A stretch of 64,000 nucleotides of DNA from Acinetobacter sp. ANC 4204 (GCF_002135205.1 NZ_NEFZ01000001.1:682001-746000), one strand, 5' to 3'. Counted from the stretch's first letter, positions 48,226 to 57,775 are shown. Numbers and translations: made by a program. The notes: generated from the letters alone by a model not told the origin.

Positions 48226-49352
48226 ACCTCTTGTGCCTCTGTATTTCTCCACACTGTTTCTATTTCTTGTAATACAGTATTAATCTCTATAATTTTGTTT
48301 GACACTTCATCAAATTCGAACGGAATCCTTTCCCAACCTAACCACCATTCAGTATTTCTATTTAGAAATTCTTCATAGTTTGAAGTTTGGAGCATATTGA
48401 CATTCAATATTTCTTTTACTTTTTTAATTAAATTATTGTTGGGTTTGTGCAGAAATAAACAGACAGAACATTGTAAAGGTTGAGTATCAATAAGTAGACT
48501 TAGATTTGCTGAACTTTTTACATGTTTCCAGTGACTGTTTGAGAAATCTATAACCTCATACTTTTGTTGATCTATATCCCATGTATATGGCGGCGAACTA
48601 CATGATTTATAGTTTTCAATACTAGTTTCTAGTTTTATATTTATTCGATTCGCTATTTCTAAAAAAAAATCTTGCTTTAATTGAATTAATTCAGATATTT
48701 GCTTGTAGCTATCCTGCACAAAATTCATGGCTTCATTATTCATTTTCTTTTCCCTAAAATGTTCTAAGTGCATTAAAAACTCTCTCGCAAATAACCCCCA
48801 TTTGTTGTAGGGATTTTTCAATACAGCGTGTGACAAATAGGTTCGAACATGTTCTGCATAGACACTAAAAGATAACCCTTGCCAACCTTGTATTGATGAT
48901 TTTCCATCAATACAAAATACAACCTTAAATGGCTTTAACTTAGAAAATTTTTCAGCAATGTGAGTTTCATAGTCATCAAAAGGATTGTTTTGCGTGTAAT
49001 GAATTTTACTCTCAATTAGAAAAACAGCGGTATCAGTTTCTATTAATAAATCAATACGCTTTCCTGAATCAGTGGGCAATTCAGTATAAACATTGTTTAC
49101 ATTACCGTAGTCATCTGCATCGGCATTTAGAGTAAGAGCATTAATTGCATCGGTTAGTCCATCAAAAAATACTGATCCTAAACCATGCTCATTTTCAGGG
49201 TTTAGAAAAAAGCTGAGTAATTCTGTGGTTGGGTTTTCATAATGCTTACGAATTGCAGTATCAAAAAAAGTTTTTTCTCGTGGTTGTTGATGGTATTTAA
49301 CCGCATGTAAAAGTAGATTTTTATAAACTTCTAATTGACCTGTTTCTTGCAC
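48222..49352 (-). CDS. PD-(D/E)XK nuclease superfamily protein
   Basis: A 376-aa protein with the core Asp101 (GKRIDLLIET) and Glu114-x-Lys116 (FLIESKIH) of PD-(D/E)XK nucleases, of the type often annotated as PDDEXK_4 family. The N-terminal part (YENPTTELLSFFLNP) matches that family's opening motif. The C-terminal 200 residues are unassigned. It lies between the 318-aa protein and hsdR, overlapping hsdR by 4 bp, so it is in the same operon and is likely an extra defence effector. Confidence 0.8.
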   Translation of the reverse strand: MQETGQLEVYKNLLLHAVKYHQQPREKTFFDTAIRKHYENPTTELLSFFLNPENEHGLGSVFFDGLTDAINALTLNADADDYGNVNNVYTELPTDSGKRIDLLIETDTAVFLIESKIHYTQNNPFDDYETHIAEKFSKLKPFKVVFCIDGKSSIQGWQGLSFSVYAEHVRTYLSHAVLKNPYNKWGLFAREFLMHLEHFREKKMNNEAMNFVQDSYKQISELIQLKQDFFLEIANRINIKLETSIENYKSCSSPPYTWDIDQQKYEVIDFSNSHWKHVKSSANLSLLIDTQPLQCSVCLFLHKPNNNLIKKVKEILNVNMLQTSNYEEFLNRNTEWWLGWERIPFEFDEVSNKIIEINTVLQEIETVWRNTEAQEV

Positions 49353-49363
49353 AATATTTTCTC

Positions 49364-50320
49364 TTATTCTTTCAATAATTGCTTAACTAAACTCAAAATA
49401 TATTCCAAGTCTTCTGTATCACAAACCTTTAATTCACAGTCCCCACTTCCATAATGATCAATGCCTGTAACATTTTTCACTAGATTTTTAGGATCATCAA
49501 TATCGGTAAATTTTACATTTAACCAAATTTTTATTTGGTTTTTTTGAATTGAAAAGTAAACAAGATTCCTTTTATTTTTTTGGAATGCAATATAAACCTT
49601 TTTAATATTCAACTCTAAATCAGGGGAAAGATTTAAAATTGAATTTCTAAATTGCTCATATAACTCTTTAATGTCATCTGTTTTATCTGCTAAATGGTAG
49701 TCTTCGTCATATTGCTGAATTTCTTTGGCAATCTTTTTAATATCTCCAGACTCGACTATTTGCACCTGCTTGATTGAAGGTGCTGATTTTGTCTTCTGTA
49801 ATGGATTGACCGAAACAATTCCACCTTGATAGCGTTTAATTTCCCACAATTCAATACCTAAGTCCTTAAAGTTGGTAGATTGTTTTTGAAAGTCAGTAAA
49901 GCTCGGCGAAACGAAGATGATTCGGGTTTGTGACCAATCAACATCTTGACGTTTAAGATGCTGAGATTGGCTCTCGTTATATTCAACAATGAAGTCAGCT
50001 TTGTATTCAAGCATAAGATTAAGATAGGAAACCCCTTGATCAATCACGCTATAGTTACGCTCTCGTTTATACTCGATAATCACAAAAGCTTGGCTTTCTG
50101 AGTCAAAAGCTAAAGTATCAATACGGTTATTTTTGATGGTAAATTCAGATTTGACGAACTCTAAACCTGTAAAACTATATAAATTACTTTCAAATAACGT
50201 TTGAATTTCTTTTTCTAGCCGAAAAGGATCTTCGGTCAATGCCGTTAATGTTTCTGCTTGAGTTTGATAAAGCTGCATTAATTCATCCTCAATTGACATT
50301 TGTTTTAACCAATTTCTCAT
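49364..50320 (-). CDS. PD-(D/E)XK-like protein with DUF5655-type C-terminus
   Basis: A 318-aa protein. The N-terminal half has a nuclease-like Asp68 (NNRIDTLAF) and Glu83-x-Lys85 (VIIEYKRE). The C-terminal third (from about 215, with IKELYEQFRNSIL and KNLVYFSIQKNQIKIWLN) resembles DUF5655. This architecture is common in restriction-linked and stand-alone defence genes. The methionine at residue 8 is an alternative start. It lies 14 bp after the HNH gene and 11 bp before the next nuclease gene. Confidence 0.75.
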   Translation of the reverse strand: MRNWLKQMSIEDELMQLYQTQAETLTALTEDPFRLEKEIQTLFESNLYSFTGLEFVKSEFTIKNNRIDTLAFDSESQAFVIIEYKRERNYSVIDQGVSYLNLMLEYKADFIVEYNESQSQHLKRQDVDWSQTRIIFVSPSFTDFQKQSTNFKDLGIELWEIKRYQGGIVSVNPLQKTKSAPSIKQVQIVESGDIKKIAKEIQQYDEDYHLADKTDDIKELYEQFRNSILNLSPDLELNIKKVYIAFQKNKRNLVYFSIQKNQIKIWLNVKFTDIDDPKNLVKNVTGIDHYGSGDCELKVCDTEDLEYILSLVKQLLKE

Positions 50321-50334
50321 TGTTGAATTGGTTA

Positions 50335-51186
50335 TTAATTATCAAAGTTATATCGTCTTGAATCATTGAGTGCCGCTTTAAAAAAACTTTTCAATTTTTC
50401 AATATCTATAGGTATGCCGTCATTATTTTTATGCAACATTGCGTGGCAGTTCGGACAGACTGGAATTAAATCTGTTTCAGGATTAACCTCATAGCTCTCT
50501 GCAATTTGATGTAGTGCCTTTTTGTGATGCACATGAATGAAATCACGAGCAAATGTTCCATATGTAAACTCAAAACTCATGGTACATACATAACAACGAG
50601 TACCATAAATTTCTATACATTTTGCTCTTGCTTCGGGATTACGTTCATAGCGGTTCACCTGAACTGTTTGTTTTGCCCCTTCAGGAAATGATTTATTTTC
50701 TAAATTGGCTTCATCTGGGTAATCCGTTTCAATAATTTCAACAGCAAACTGGCGAGAAATATGATCAAGCAATAATTTAATAGGATCATTTGGCCCTTTA
50801 CCTCGATCAGTTCTACGCCCTTGTAAGGTATCACTTTTTTTAATGAAACTTTCCTGAAGAAAAAATGTTCTAGATAAGGTATTTTTTTCAACTTTGCATA
50901 TCTTTTCAAACACTGAAAAGTTTCCAGTATATGAATCTATATCGTCCTTATTCGCCCAATATTTTCTTTGTGCTGTAGGAAAAAAGTTATCCGATTGACC
51001 AATGACTTTAAATTTATACATCACTTTCGATATAGGCTGAGTCACATAAATATATACAATATCGTCTATTTGAAACCCTGCATCTTCATTTTTGGAATGG
51101 TTACTCCAATAAACTTCTGATAACTCTTCAAAGGCTTTTTCTAAATCAAATTCATCGTAATTAACAGTAACTAACCAATTCGCCAT
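50335..51186 (-). CDS. HNH endonuclease with EVE-like N-terminal domain
   Basis: A 283-aa protein. The N-terminal 150 residues (MANWLVTVNYDEF..., AGFQIDDIVYIYVTQP) look like an EVE/PUA-type domain that reads modified bases. The C-terminal HNH domain has Cys198/201, the catalytic HVHH at 218-221, and Cys244/Cys247/His248 (VCPNCHAMLH). The combination suggests a type IV, modification-dependent restriction enzyme. It sits inside the type I operon, where it would need to tolerate the host methyl mark. Confidence 0.8.
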   Translation of the reverse strand: MANWLVTVNYDEFDLEKAFEELSEVYWSNHSKNEDAGFQIDDIVYIYVTQPISKVMYKFKVIGQSDNFFPTAQRKYWANKDDIDSYTGNFSVFEKICKVEKNTLSRTFFLQESFIKKSDTLQGRRTDRGKGPNDPIKLLLDHISRQFAVEIIETDYPDEANLENKSFPEGAKQTVQVNRYERNPEARAKCIEIYGTRCYVCTMSFEFTYGTFARDFIHVHHKKALHQIAESYEVNPETDLIPVCPNCHAMLHKNNDGIPIDIEKLKSFFKAALNDSRRYNFDN

Positions 51187-51197
51187 AACAATTCCCC

Positions 51198-51237
51198 TTA
51201 CACAAACATCTGCTGCAACAAACCTTTTTCAAATGTT
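51198..51237 (-). pseudogene. Duplicated 3' end of hsdS
   Basis: The minus-strand codons KGLLQQMFV plus stop repeat the last nine residues of HsdS (51801-51840) almost exactly at the DNA level. The short copy lies just past the 152-aa gene, so that gene is bracketed by two hsdS ends, as left by recombination or insertion after hsdS. Confidence 0.7.
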
Positions 51238-51268
51238 TTAGTTATGCAAATACTTTAACAAAACAGCT

Positions 51269-51727
51269 TTAATACTGAGCTTCACACTTGACTGCTTTCG
51301 CAGGTGTAATATTTTTTGCTGAAACAAGTTGGGTTAAATCAGAACCTTCTGTTTCTTCAACAAATAAGTTGTAATCTTTAATGGTAATGGTTGCCTTACC
51401 TTCATACTTGCAAAAGTCTTTTTTGATGGTGTCTGGCAATTTAAATGTTTTCTTTGCTTGCTCAAAATTGCTAAAGCAGAACCATGCTGTTCGTTCATCA
51501 CCTTTTGGACGAGGAACAAGTGCAGAGGATTTTTGATCTGGTTCAAAGCAAATCCCATCGCCCATATATTCTAAATATTCAGGGTCTAAAGTACGTGAGT
51601 ATGTTCCTGTTAAAGTCGCGTTCCCTTTATATTGCTTAAAACCAGAACTATCTTTTTGATATTTAAAAGGTTGAGCCTGTACCAACATCGGTAATGCCAT
51701 AAAAGCAACGAGTATAAGTTTTTTCAT
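51269..51727 (-). CDS. Periplasmic protein of unknown function, 152 aa
   Basis: A clear signal peptide (MKKLILVAFMALPMLVQA) and a mature domain with four cysteines, probably disulfide bonded. No family is recognised. It interrupts an otherwise nuclease-only operon between hsdS and the HNH gene and is framed by two copies of the hsdS 3' end, so it was probably added later. Confidence 0.7.
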   Translation of the reverse strand: MKKLILVAFMALPMLVQAQPFKYQKDSSGFKQYKGNATLTGTYSRTLDPEYLEYMGDGICFEPDQKSSALVPRPKGDERTAWFCFSNFEQAKKTFKLPDTIKKDFCKYEGKATITIKDYNLFVEETEGSDLTQLVSAKNITPAKAVKCEAQY

Positions 51728-51800
51728 GATGATCCTATTTTAAGTTTTATAAAGTATTAAAAAGCAAAGTGAATTATCGCACTTTGCTGATATGAAAATA

Positions 51801-53063
51801 TTAAACAAACATCTGCTGTAACAAGCCTTTTTTCCAATGTTTGGCTTGTTCAATTTGCTGCACCACGACTTCAATTTTTTGGTCAATAGCAAAGAGGAAA
51901 TTAGCGATTTTGGTTTGTTCATCTACTGAAGCTTTGAAAAGTTTAAATTCAAGTAAATCCTTAACTGTAATATTAGATTGATTTGCATTCCCACGCTGAA
52001 TAGTTTCAATATGTGTTAAATACTTCACACTCAACAACTGAGAAAAAATAAAATACATCTCTACACTCTCATCAATTGGACGTAACACCAATAAATTTTG
52101 GTTTAACAATCCTTCATTATTTTTTTTAATGTAAATAGGACGACCTACTGCAGATTCTATAAGATGAGGTTTTGAGCCTACTGTCGTAATAACAATATCC
52201 CCTTTATGAATAGCCCAACTTTTATGATTTAGAGATTCATTTTCATCTAAGTAAATCGCTTCATTATCATATTTAATCGAATCTTTACTTAAATCAGAGA
52301 CTCTAATTATCCTTATGCCTGTTGCCTTATACGACTCAGACTTAAAAGCATAACCTTTAAAATATTTTGCCAACTTACCTAATGTTGTCTCCTCCCACTC
52401 CCCAAACTCACTGCCATCATCCGCTTTAAAACGAATCTGCTGACTAAACAACTTCTGCATCATGCCTTGTCTATATTGGCTGAGTAACTTATGTTTTTGC
52501 GTGAGTTGGTTAATTTTTTCATCGACTGCTGAAAGGAAAGTAGCGATTTTGGTTTGTTCGTTTTTAGAATTACTTAATATTACAGGGAAATTCTTCAAAA
52601 TCTCTGTATTAAGAGAAGGCATTGTTTGACCGACAGCAACACTTCTAATTCGATACTGTGCATCTTCTGTTTTTAAGGCATACATTAAATTTTTAGAATC
52701 AATTAACTCATTATTAGGCCTTACTCTTAGAATACGACCTGAAAAAAGCCAACCATTTTCTTTTTCGGTAACAATTGCACATCTATCTACAGAGCCTACA
52801 CGGCTAAAAGCCAAATCTCCTATTTTTAATAAATATGATTTAAGACGTGTTTTATCTGCATCAGAAACTAATGGTAAATTCTGATTAGTTATTCCTATTT
52901 CACCCAAATGTTCAACTGTAATAATTGGGGTTCCAATATCGACATAATCCTCTTGATGTAAAGTTGAGCCAAATGGGCCTGTTTTAATATCAGAGATTTC
53001 ACCTAGATTTGAACTTAACCAATCCCCATCAAACTCTTTAAATCTTAAATTAGGCGCAGACAT
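51801..53063 (-). CDS. hsdS: Type I restriction-modification specificity subunit
   Basis: DNA sequence-recognition subunit, 420 aa, with two target-recognition domains, each followed by a conserved helical spacer: EQTKIATFLSAVDEKINQLT (about 183-202) and EQTKIANFLFAIDQKIEVVV (about 382-401). The TRDs begin SNLGEISDIKTGPFG and TTLGKLAKYFKGYAF. The start overlaps the hsdM stop by one base. The specificity cannot be told from sequence. Confidence 0.94.
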   Translation of the reverse strand: MSAPNLRFKEFDGDWLSSNLGEISDIKTGPFGSTLHQEDYVDIGTPIITVEHLGEIGITNQNLPLVSDADKTRLKSYLLKIGDLAFSRVGSVDRCAIVTEKENGWLFSGRILRVRPNNELIDSKNLMYALKTEDAQYRIRSVAVGQTMPSLNTEILKNFPVILSNSKNEQTKIATFLSAVDEKINQLTQKHKLLSQYRQGMMQKLFSQQIRFKADDGSEFGEWEETTLGKLAKYFKGYAFKSESYKATGIRIIRVSDLSKDSIKYDNEAIYLDENESLNHKSWAIHKGDIVITTVGSKPHLIESAVGRPIYIKKNNEGLLNQNLLVLRPIDESVEMYFIFSQLLSVKYLTHIETIQRGNANQSNITVKDLLEFKLFKASVDEQTKIANFLFAIDQKIEVVVQQIEQAKHWKKGLLQQMFV

Positions 53064-54631
53064 TACTTCACCTCCGCAAACGGCGAAGCAATCCCAAGCT
53101 CTTTACAGAAATCTGAAATTACGGCATCCGTCTTTTGAGTTTCAACTTCCAAAGCTTGCAAGGCTTGAGCAATCGCATTTAGATCAATCTCATCCTCAGC
53201 TTCAAAAGTATCGACATAACGCGGAATATTCAGGTTAAAGTCATTTTCTTTAACTTCTTTTAAAGTTGCTACATGCGCATACTTTTCAATATTCTGACGG
53301 TTTTCAAATGCCCCAATAATATTGTCCAAATGCTCAGGCAATAACTTGTTTTGATTTTTCTGCTTCTCAAACTCGTTGCTGGCATCAATAAACAAAATAT
53401 TGTCTTTATGCTCACGGTTTTTCTTCAGCACTAAAATACAAGTCGGAATAGACGTACCATAGAAAATATTGGCAGGTAAACCAATAATGGTATCAATCAC
53501 ATTGAGCTGTTCAATTAGGTATTGACGAATCATTCCCTCACTCGAGCCACGGAATAAAACACCGTGTGGCAACACAACAGCCATCGTGCCATGCTCATCC
53601 AGTTGATGCAGCATGTGCTGAACAAATGCCATATCCGCTTTAGAACTTGGCGCAAGTTTGCCATAAGCAGCAAAACGCTCATCTTGTAAAAATAACGGAT
53701 CAGCAGACCATTTTGCCGAAAATGGCGGATTGGCAACCACCGCATCAAAACGCTTGTCCAAATGCTGAGGACGAATCAAGGTATCTTCTTGCTTGATGTC
53801 GAACTTGGCGAAATGTACATCATGCAAAATCATGTTCATACGTGCCAAGTTGTAAGTGGTACGATTCATCTCCTGACCGTAAATCATATCCACATCTTGC
53901 ACTTCACGCTTTACACGTAGCAACAACGAACCTGAACCACAAGTCGGATCATAGAGTGAACGTAAACGGGTTTTACCTTGCGTAACGATCTTAGCCAGTA
54001 AAGTTGATACCGTTTGTGGCGTATAAAACTCCCCTGCTTTTTTGCCTGCACCTGATGCAAACTCACCAATCAGGTATTCATAGGCATCACCCAATACATC
54101 CGATTCAGTATTGGAAATATCAAAATCAATATCATCTAAATGACTGAGTACTTTCGCCACAAGCTCGTTTCGATCACTCGCTGTATTACCCAGCTTAGTC
54201 GAATTTAGATCGAGGTCTTCAAACAGATTGGCAAAGTCATCGGCAGAGTCTGAACCAAGCGTACTTTGTTCAATCGCTTTCAGCGTTTCTGCCAAGTCAT
54301 CCAAAATGAAATCGCCTTTACGACCACGTTCTGCAAGCGTATGGAATAGTTGCTTTGGTGTCAGCGCATAACCCACTTCTTCAATGGCATTTTTTTTGAT
54401 TTCTTCGATGTATGGCACATGCTCAGCGTTATTCTCATCTAACGCTAAAAAGCCAATGTCTTCGCCATCCAGTAATTCATTGGCAAAGTTGACCGCTTTT
54501 TCAGATAAATATTTAAAGAAGATAAACCCAAGAATATAATCACGAAACTCATCTGCACCCATTTTGCCACGTAAAGTATTGGCTATATTCCATAGTTGTT
54601 TTTGTAGCTGTTGCAGTTGTACTTGGGTCAT
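53063..54631 (-). CDS. hsdM: Type I restriction-modification methyltransferase subunit
   Basis: Adenine-N6 methylase subunit, 522 aa. An N-terminal helical domain (to about 150) is followed by the methylase with SAM motif DPTCGSGSLL (228-237) and catalytic NPPF (301-304), then a C-terminal tail. First gene of the operon; the promoter lies above 54631. Confidence 0.95.
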   Translation of the reverse strand: MTQVQLQQLQKQLWNIANTLRGKMGADEFRDYILGFIFFKYLSEKAVNFANELLDGEDIGFLALDENNAEHVPYIEEIKKNAIEEVGYALTPKQLFHTLAERGRKGDFILDDLAETLKAIEQSTLGSDSADDFANLFEDLDLNSTKLGNTASDRNELVAKVLSHLDDIDFDISNTESDVLGDAYEYLIGEFASGAGKKAGEFYTPQTVSTLLAKIVTQGKTRLRSLYDPTCGSGSLLLRVKREVQDVDMIYGQEMNRTTYNLARMNMILHDVHFAKFDIKQEDTLIRPQHLDKRFDAVVANPPFSAKWSADPLFLQDERFAAYGKLAPSSKADMAFVQHMLHQLDEHGTMAVVLPHGVLFRGSSEGMIRQYLIEQLNVIDTIIGLPANIFYGTSIPTCILVLKKNREHKDNILFIDASNEFEKQKNQNKLLPEHLDNIIGAFENRQNIEKYAHVATLKEVKENDFNLNIPRYVDTFEAEDEIDLNAIAQALQALEVETQKTDAVISDFCKELGIASPFAEVK

Positions 54632-54841
54632 TGTTATTGAAGTCCGAAGAGAAGAATGAAACGTGAATAGTTTACCGAAATTTAATTATTTTTCAGCAAA
54701 AAACAGAGAGTGAAAGACACAAACTGTCGCAATTAAATTTAATCACTACAACGCTTTTATTTTTATATTTCGACTGCCATCATTTGATATAAGCCAAATC
54801 TGATATACTGATTAAACTTTTTTGACTTAAGAAGCTTAAAC

Positions 54842-55001
54842 ATGCTTAAGACAATTGAACAGAAAAAAATATATTCAAGCAACACGCTTACAAAATTATA
54901 GAGCTAACCTAAAACTTGAAGGCCTTTCTCCTTCAGCAACCACTGCAACTTTAAGCAAAGATCAAATCCTACAAAAATATAAAAAGCTTTCAAAATCATA
55001 A
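54842..55001 (+). pseudogene. YhfG-like small protein gene, frameshifted
   Basis: The ATG frame reads MLKTIEQKKIY and stops early. A shift of one base near 54872 continues as QATRLQNYRANLKLEGLSPS and ends LQKYKKLSKS at 55001. Together they look like a YhfG-family protein, which is often the antitoxin partner of a Fic protein. No fic gene is nearby. Either a true frameshift or a base-call error. Confidence 0.5.
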
Positions 55002-55002
55002 T

Positions 55003-55203
55003 TCATTGATGAATTTCATAAGCAGACCAACCAATACGGTTTTGAGTAATTTTAACTTTCTTCGGGAAAGTTGGATCGTAATACGGTGAGAACTCATCCA
55101 TCATCTCGTAGATCATTGAACAACCTACACCTACATATTTAATGACTTCTTTAATACTAATCAGTTGATTCATTTGAAAAGTTTCACCAACAAACGCATT
55201 CAT
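55003..55203 (-). CDS. AlpA-family DNA-binding protein, 66 aa
   Basis: A short HTH protein: LISIKEVIKYVGVGCSMIYEMM (about residues 14-35, quoted in part) is the AlpA-type recognition region, followed by FPKKVKITQNRIGWSAYEI, the typical wing and last helix. Such proteins act as excisionase or regulator in prophages and integrative islands. Its place near the ssrA 3' end suggests the remains of an ssrA-integrated element; no integrase gene is seen. Confidence 0.75.
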   Translation of the reverse strand: MNAFVGETFQMNQLISIKEVIKYVGVGCSMIYEMMDEFSPYYDPTFPKKVKITQNRIGWSAYEIHQ

Positions 55204-55208
55204 GACAT

Positions 55209-55325
55209 TTACTCCTGATCATTGATGCGAGCGGATAAGCCACCACCATCGAATCCAGCAGTGCAGATTTCACTTAAATCCAAGATAGATTCAACAAATA
55301 GCTTATTTTTGTATGCAGAGAGCAT
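55209..55325 (-). CDS. Possible small protein upstream of alpA, 38 aa
   Basis: Open frame from ATG 55325 ending 5 bp before the AlpA start codon; the translation begins MLSAYKNKLFVES and ends SARINDQE. The same frame continues upstream for about 14 codons past a TGA, so it may be the 3' end of a disrupted gene. Function unknown. Confidence 0.3.
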   Translation of the reverse strand: MLSAYKNKLFVESILDLSEICTAGFDGGGLSARINDQE

Positions 55326-55702
55326 CCAAAAGTCTGCACTAGCCCATCAATCTGCATGCTTATTCATACCAATTTCGACATTTAAATATTTCACCAAGAA
55401 AATTTGAACCGAATCATTACCGCTTTGCTTTGCTTATTCGTATTTATTTAGCAGGTATCTAACATGAGTAGAACACCCCAAGTTGGGATTGGCCACAGTC
55501 TCCCAATGCTGATTAAGCGATATGCAAAATGAATACATGGAGATAAGAACAGGATAGGAATGGCGAAACTAAATACTACAAATGGTACTTAAGGTGCATT
55601 TTTTAATGCCTATAAAATGTGGCGGGTTTTGTGGGGAAGTGCGGCAAAAATGTGGCAATAAAAAAGCCACTTTCACAAGTGGCTGATTTATATAAAGAAT
55701 TT
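55326..55702. other. Noncoding stretch abutting the ssrA 3' end
   Basis: No convincing gene. The part next to ssrA (from about 55617) is G-rich and includes a hairpin with GCCACTT / AAGTGGC arms (55671-55684). Likely the attachment-side remnant of an element integrated at ssrA. Confidence 0.4.
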
Positions 55703-56061
55703 TGGTGGAGGTGGCGGGAGTTGAACCCGCGTCCGCCAGCACTACGCTCGAGAATACTACATGCTTAGATATCGTCTACTGTTTTAACTCTTTGTGACCC
55801 GACGAACAGGGTACAAATCGCGATCCTCTTAATTTAGTACAAAACCCCGAGGCTTGGTTTTATACGGACTTGTGTGCGTGCGCTTCAGTCGGACTCTCTA
55901 ACCACAAGTATTCAGAGAGGCGGACAAGCTGCCCTTAGGCAGCTAGAGCGTATGATTCGTCGTTTGCGACTAAAAAATGCAAATTTGATTTACGAGAGAA
56001 AATGCGCTCTCGACATGCATCTATGAGTTTCATCACCAGCGTCGAAGCCAGAAACACCCCC
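55703..56061 (-). ncRNA. ssrA: Transfer-messenger RNA (tmRNA)
   Basis: Rescues stalled ribosomes. The 3' end carries the T-arm GCGGGTTCAACTCCCGCC and an encoded CCA (55703-55705); the 5' end GGGGGTGTTTCTGGCTTCGA begins at 56061. The tag reading frame is GCA AAC GAC GAA TCA TAC GCT CTA GCT GCC TAA, giving ANDESYALAA. Total about 359 nt. Its 3' end is a classic integration site, fitting the element remnants at 55003-55702. Confidence 0.95.
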
Positions 56062-56191
56062 AAAGTAGCGTCAATCATAGCATAGTTGCCAGAAAATACG
56101 ATCTATTTTCTAAACAAACACACATATTGATGCGCTTAATTACATAATTGCGTTAATATTTTGGTTTTCAAGTCCAACAATAAAATAATTT

Positions 56192-57676
56192 ATGAGCTAC
56201 TTACTTGCACTCGACCAAGGAACCACTTCGAGTCGTGCCATTATTTTCAATGAACAAGGTCAAGTTCAGGCAACGGCACAACGCGAAACACGCATACACA
56301 CCCCTCAATCTGGCTGGGTTGAACAAGATGCCCAAGAGATTTGGAGCTCACAAATTGCCGTTGTACAGCAAGCACTCGCCTCGGCTCGCATCCTTGCCAA
56401 AGACATTCAAGCCATTGGTCTCACCAACCAAAGAGAAACGACTGTCGTATGGGATAAACGCACAGGGCAACCACTTGCACCTGCCATTATTTGGCAAGAT
56501 CGTCGTGCTTTTGAATGGTGCAACCAACTCCTTCAGCAAAACATGAGCCACAAAATTCAATCCAAAACAGGGCTTCGAATTGATCCTTATTTTAGTGCTG
56601 GAAAATTGGTATGGTTACTTGAACATGTCAACGGTCTCCGTAAATTGGCGACAGAAGGTCATGTAGCTTTTGGTACCATTGACAGTTGGCTCATTTGGAA
56701 CCTGACTCAAGGCGCAAATCACGTCATCGAAGTTAGTAATGCATCTCGTACCATGCTGATGAATTTGAGTACCCAGCAGTGGGATGAAGAGCTATTAGAA
56801 CTCTTTAATATTCCATCTACACTACTTCCTCAAATTATCAATTCAGATACCTATGTGGCCGATACTGCAACAGGACTACTTGGAGCCAATATTCCAATTA
56901 CAGGGATTTTAGGTGACCAACAGTCTGCGCTGTTTGGCCAGTCTTGCTTTGAAAGTGGTACAGCTAAAAATACCTATGGCACGGGTTGTTTTATGTTGTT
57001 CAATACGGGGGACACCGTTCAGTACAGTAAAAATAAACTGCTTTCTACACTTGGCTGGAAAACGCAAAATCAAACTACTTATGCCTTAGAAGGTAGCGTA
57101 TTTATGGCAGGAGCAATTGTGCAGTGGCTACGAGATAATTTAGGCATTATTCAAAAAAGTGGCGATGTCGAAAAGCTGGCTTGTACAGTTAAGGATACCG
57201 ATGGTGTTATCCTTGTCCCTGCTTTTACTGGACTTGGTGCGCCACATTGGGACAGTGAAGCTCGTGCATTACTATGTGGAATGTCACGTGGAACCAACAA
57301 AGCCCATATTGCACGTGCAGCTTTAGAATCTATTGCCTTCCAAGTCTCAGATGTACTGACCGCCATGCAAGCTGATATTCAGCAACCACTCAAAGAATTA
57401 CGTGTCGATGGCGGTGCGAGTCAAAATGATATGCTTATGCAGTTTCAGGCAGACATTTTAAATGTGCCTGTTTTACGCCCTAAAATGCAAGAATCTACAG
57501 CATGGGGAGCTGCTGCCATGGCAGGTTTAAGGTCTGGTATCTTTTCTAACTTAGATGAAATTGCACAGTCTTGGCAACTTGAGCGTGCATTTGAACCTCA
57601 AATGAGCACAGATCAACGTGATTTTCACTTACAGCAATGGCAGTCTGCATTAGAACGTGCAAAGTCTGAAATTTAA
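56192..57676 (+). CDS. glpK: Glycerol kinase
   Basis: Phosphorylates glycerol to glycerol 3-phosphate using ATP; cytosolic, 494 aa. FGGY-family features: the phosphate-1 loop ALDQGTTSSRAIIF at residues 6-19, the substrate site segment GLTNQRETTVVWD, WQDRRAFEWC, and the ATP-site region ELRVDGGASQNDMLMQFQAD near 400. No strong Shine-Dalgarno precedes the ATG. The gene stands alone, with no glpF or glpD alongside, and ends at a strong terminator. Confidence 0.95.
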   Translation: MSYLLALDQGTTSSRAIIFNEQGQVQATAQRETRIHTPQSGWVEQDAQEIWSSQIAVVQQALASARILAKDIQAIGLTNQRETTVVWDKRTGQPLAPAIIWQDRRAFEWCNQLLQQNMSHKIQSKTGLRIDPYFSAGKLVWLLEHVNGLRKLATEGHVAFGTIDSWLIWNLTQGANHVIEVSNASRTMLMNLSTQQWDEELLELFNIPSTLLPQIINSDTYVADTATGLLGANIPITGILGDQQSALFGQSCFESGTAKNTYGTGCFMLFNTGDTVQYSKNKLLSTLGWKTQNQTTYALEGSVFMAGAIVQWLRDNLGIIQKSGDVEKLACTVKDTDGVILVPAFTGLGAPHWDSEARALLCGMSRGTNKAHIARAALESIAFQVSDVLTAMQADIQQPLKELRVDGGASQNDMLMQFQADILNVPVLRPKMQESTAWGAAAMAGLRSGIFSNLDEIAQSWQLERAFEPQMSTDQRDFHLQQWQSALERAKSEI

Positions 57677-57717
57677 TTCCTAATTCTATCGAATAAAATC
57701 TAGGGTTGAAAAAGAAT

Positions 57718-57756
57718 ATGCCAGTCAGTTAAGGAACTGACTGGCATGTTCTTTTT
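57718..57756. terminator. Bidirectional terminator between glpK and emrB
   Basis: 13-bp perfect stem ATGCCAGTCAGTT / AACTGACTGGCAT, loop AAGG, with A-rich and T-rich flanks on either side. It serves convergent glpK and the efflux operon. Confidence 0.92.
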
Positions 57757-57775
57757 TAAGTGATTTTTTATGGTC

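Noticed and set aside
55222..55407. Plus-strand 61-aa open frame near ssrA
   Set aside because: It has no ribosome binding site and overlaps a minus-strand frame positioned directly before alpA.
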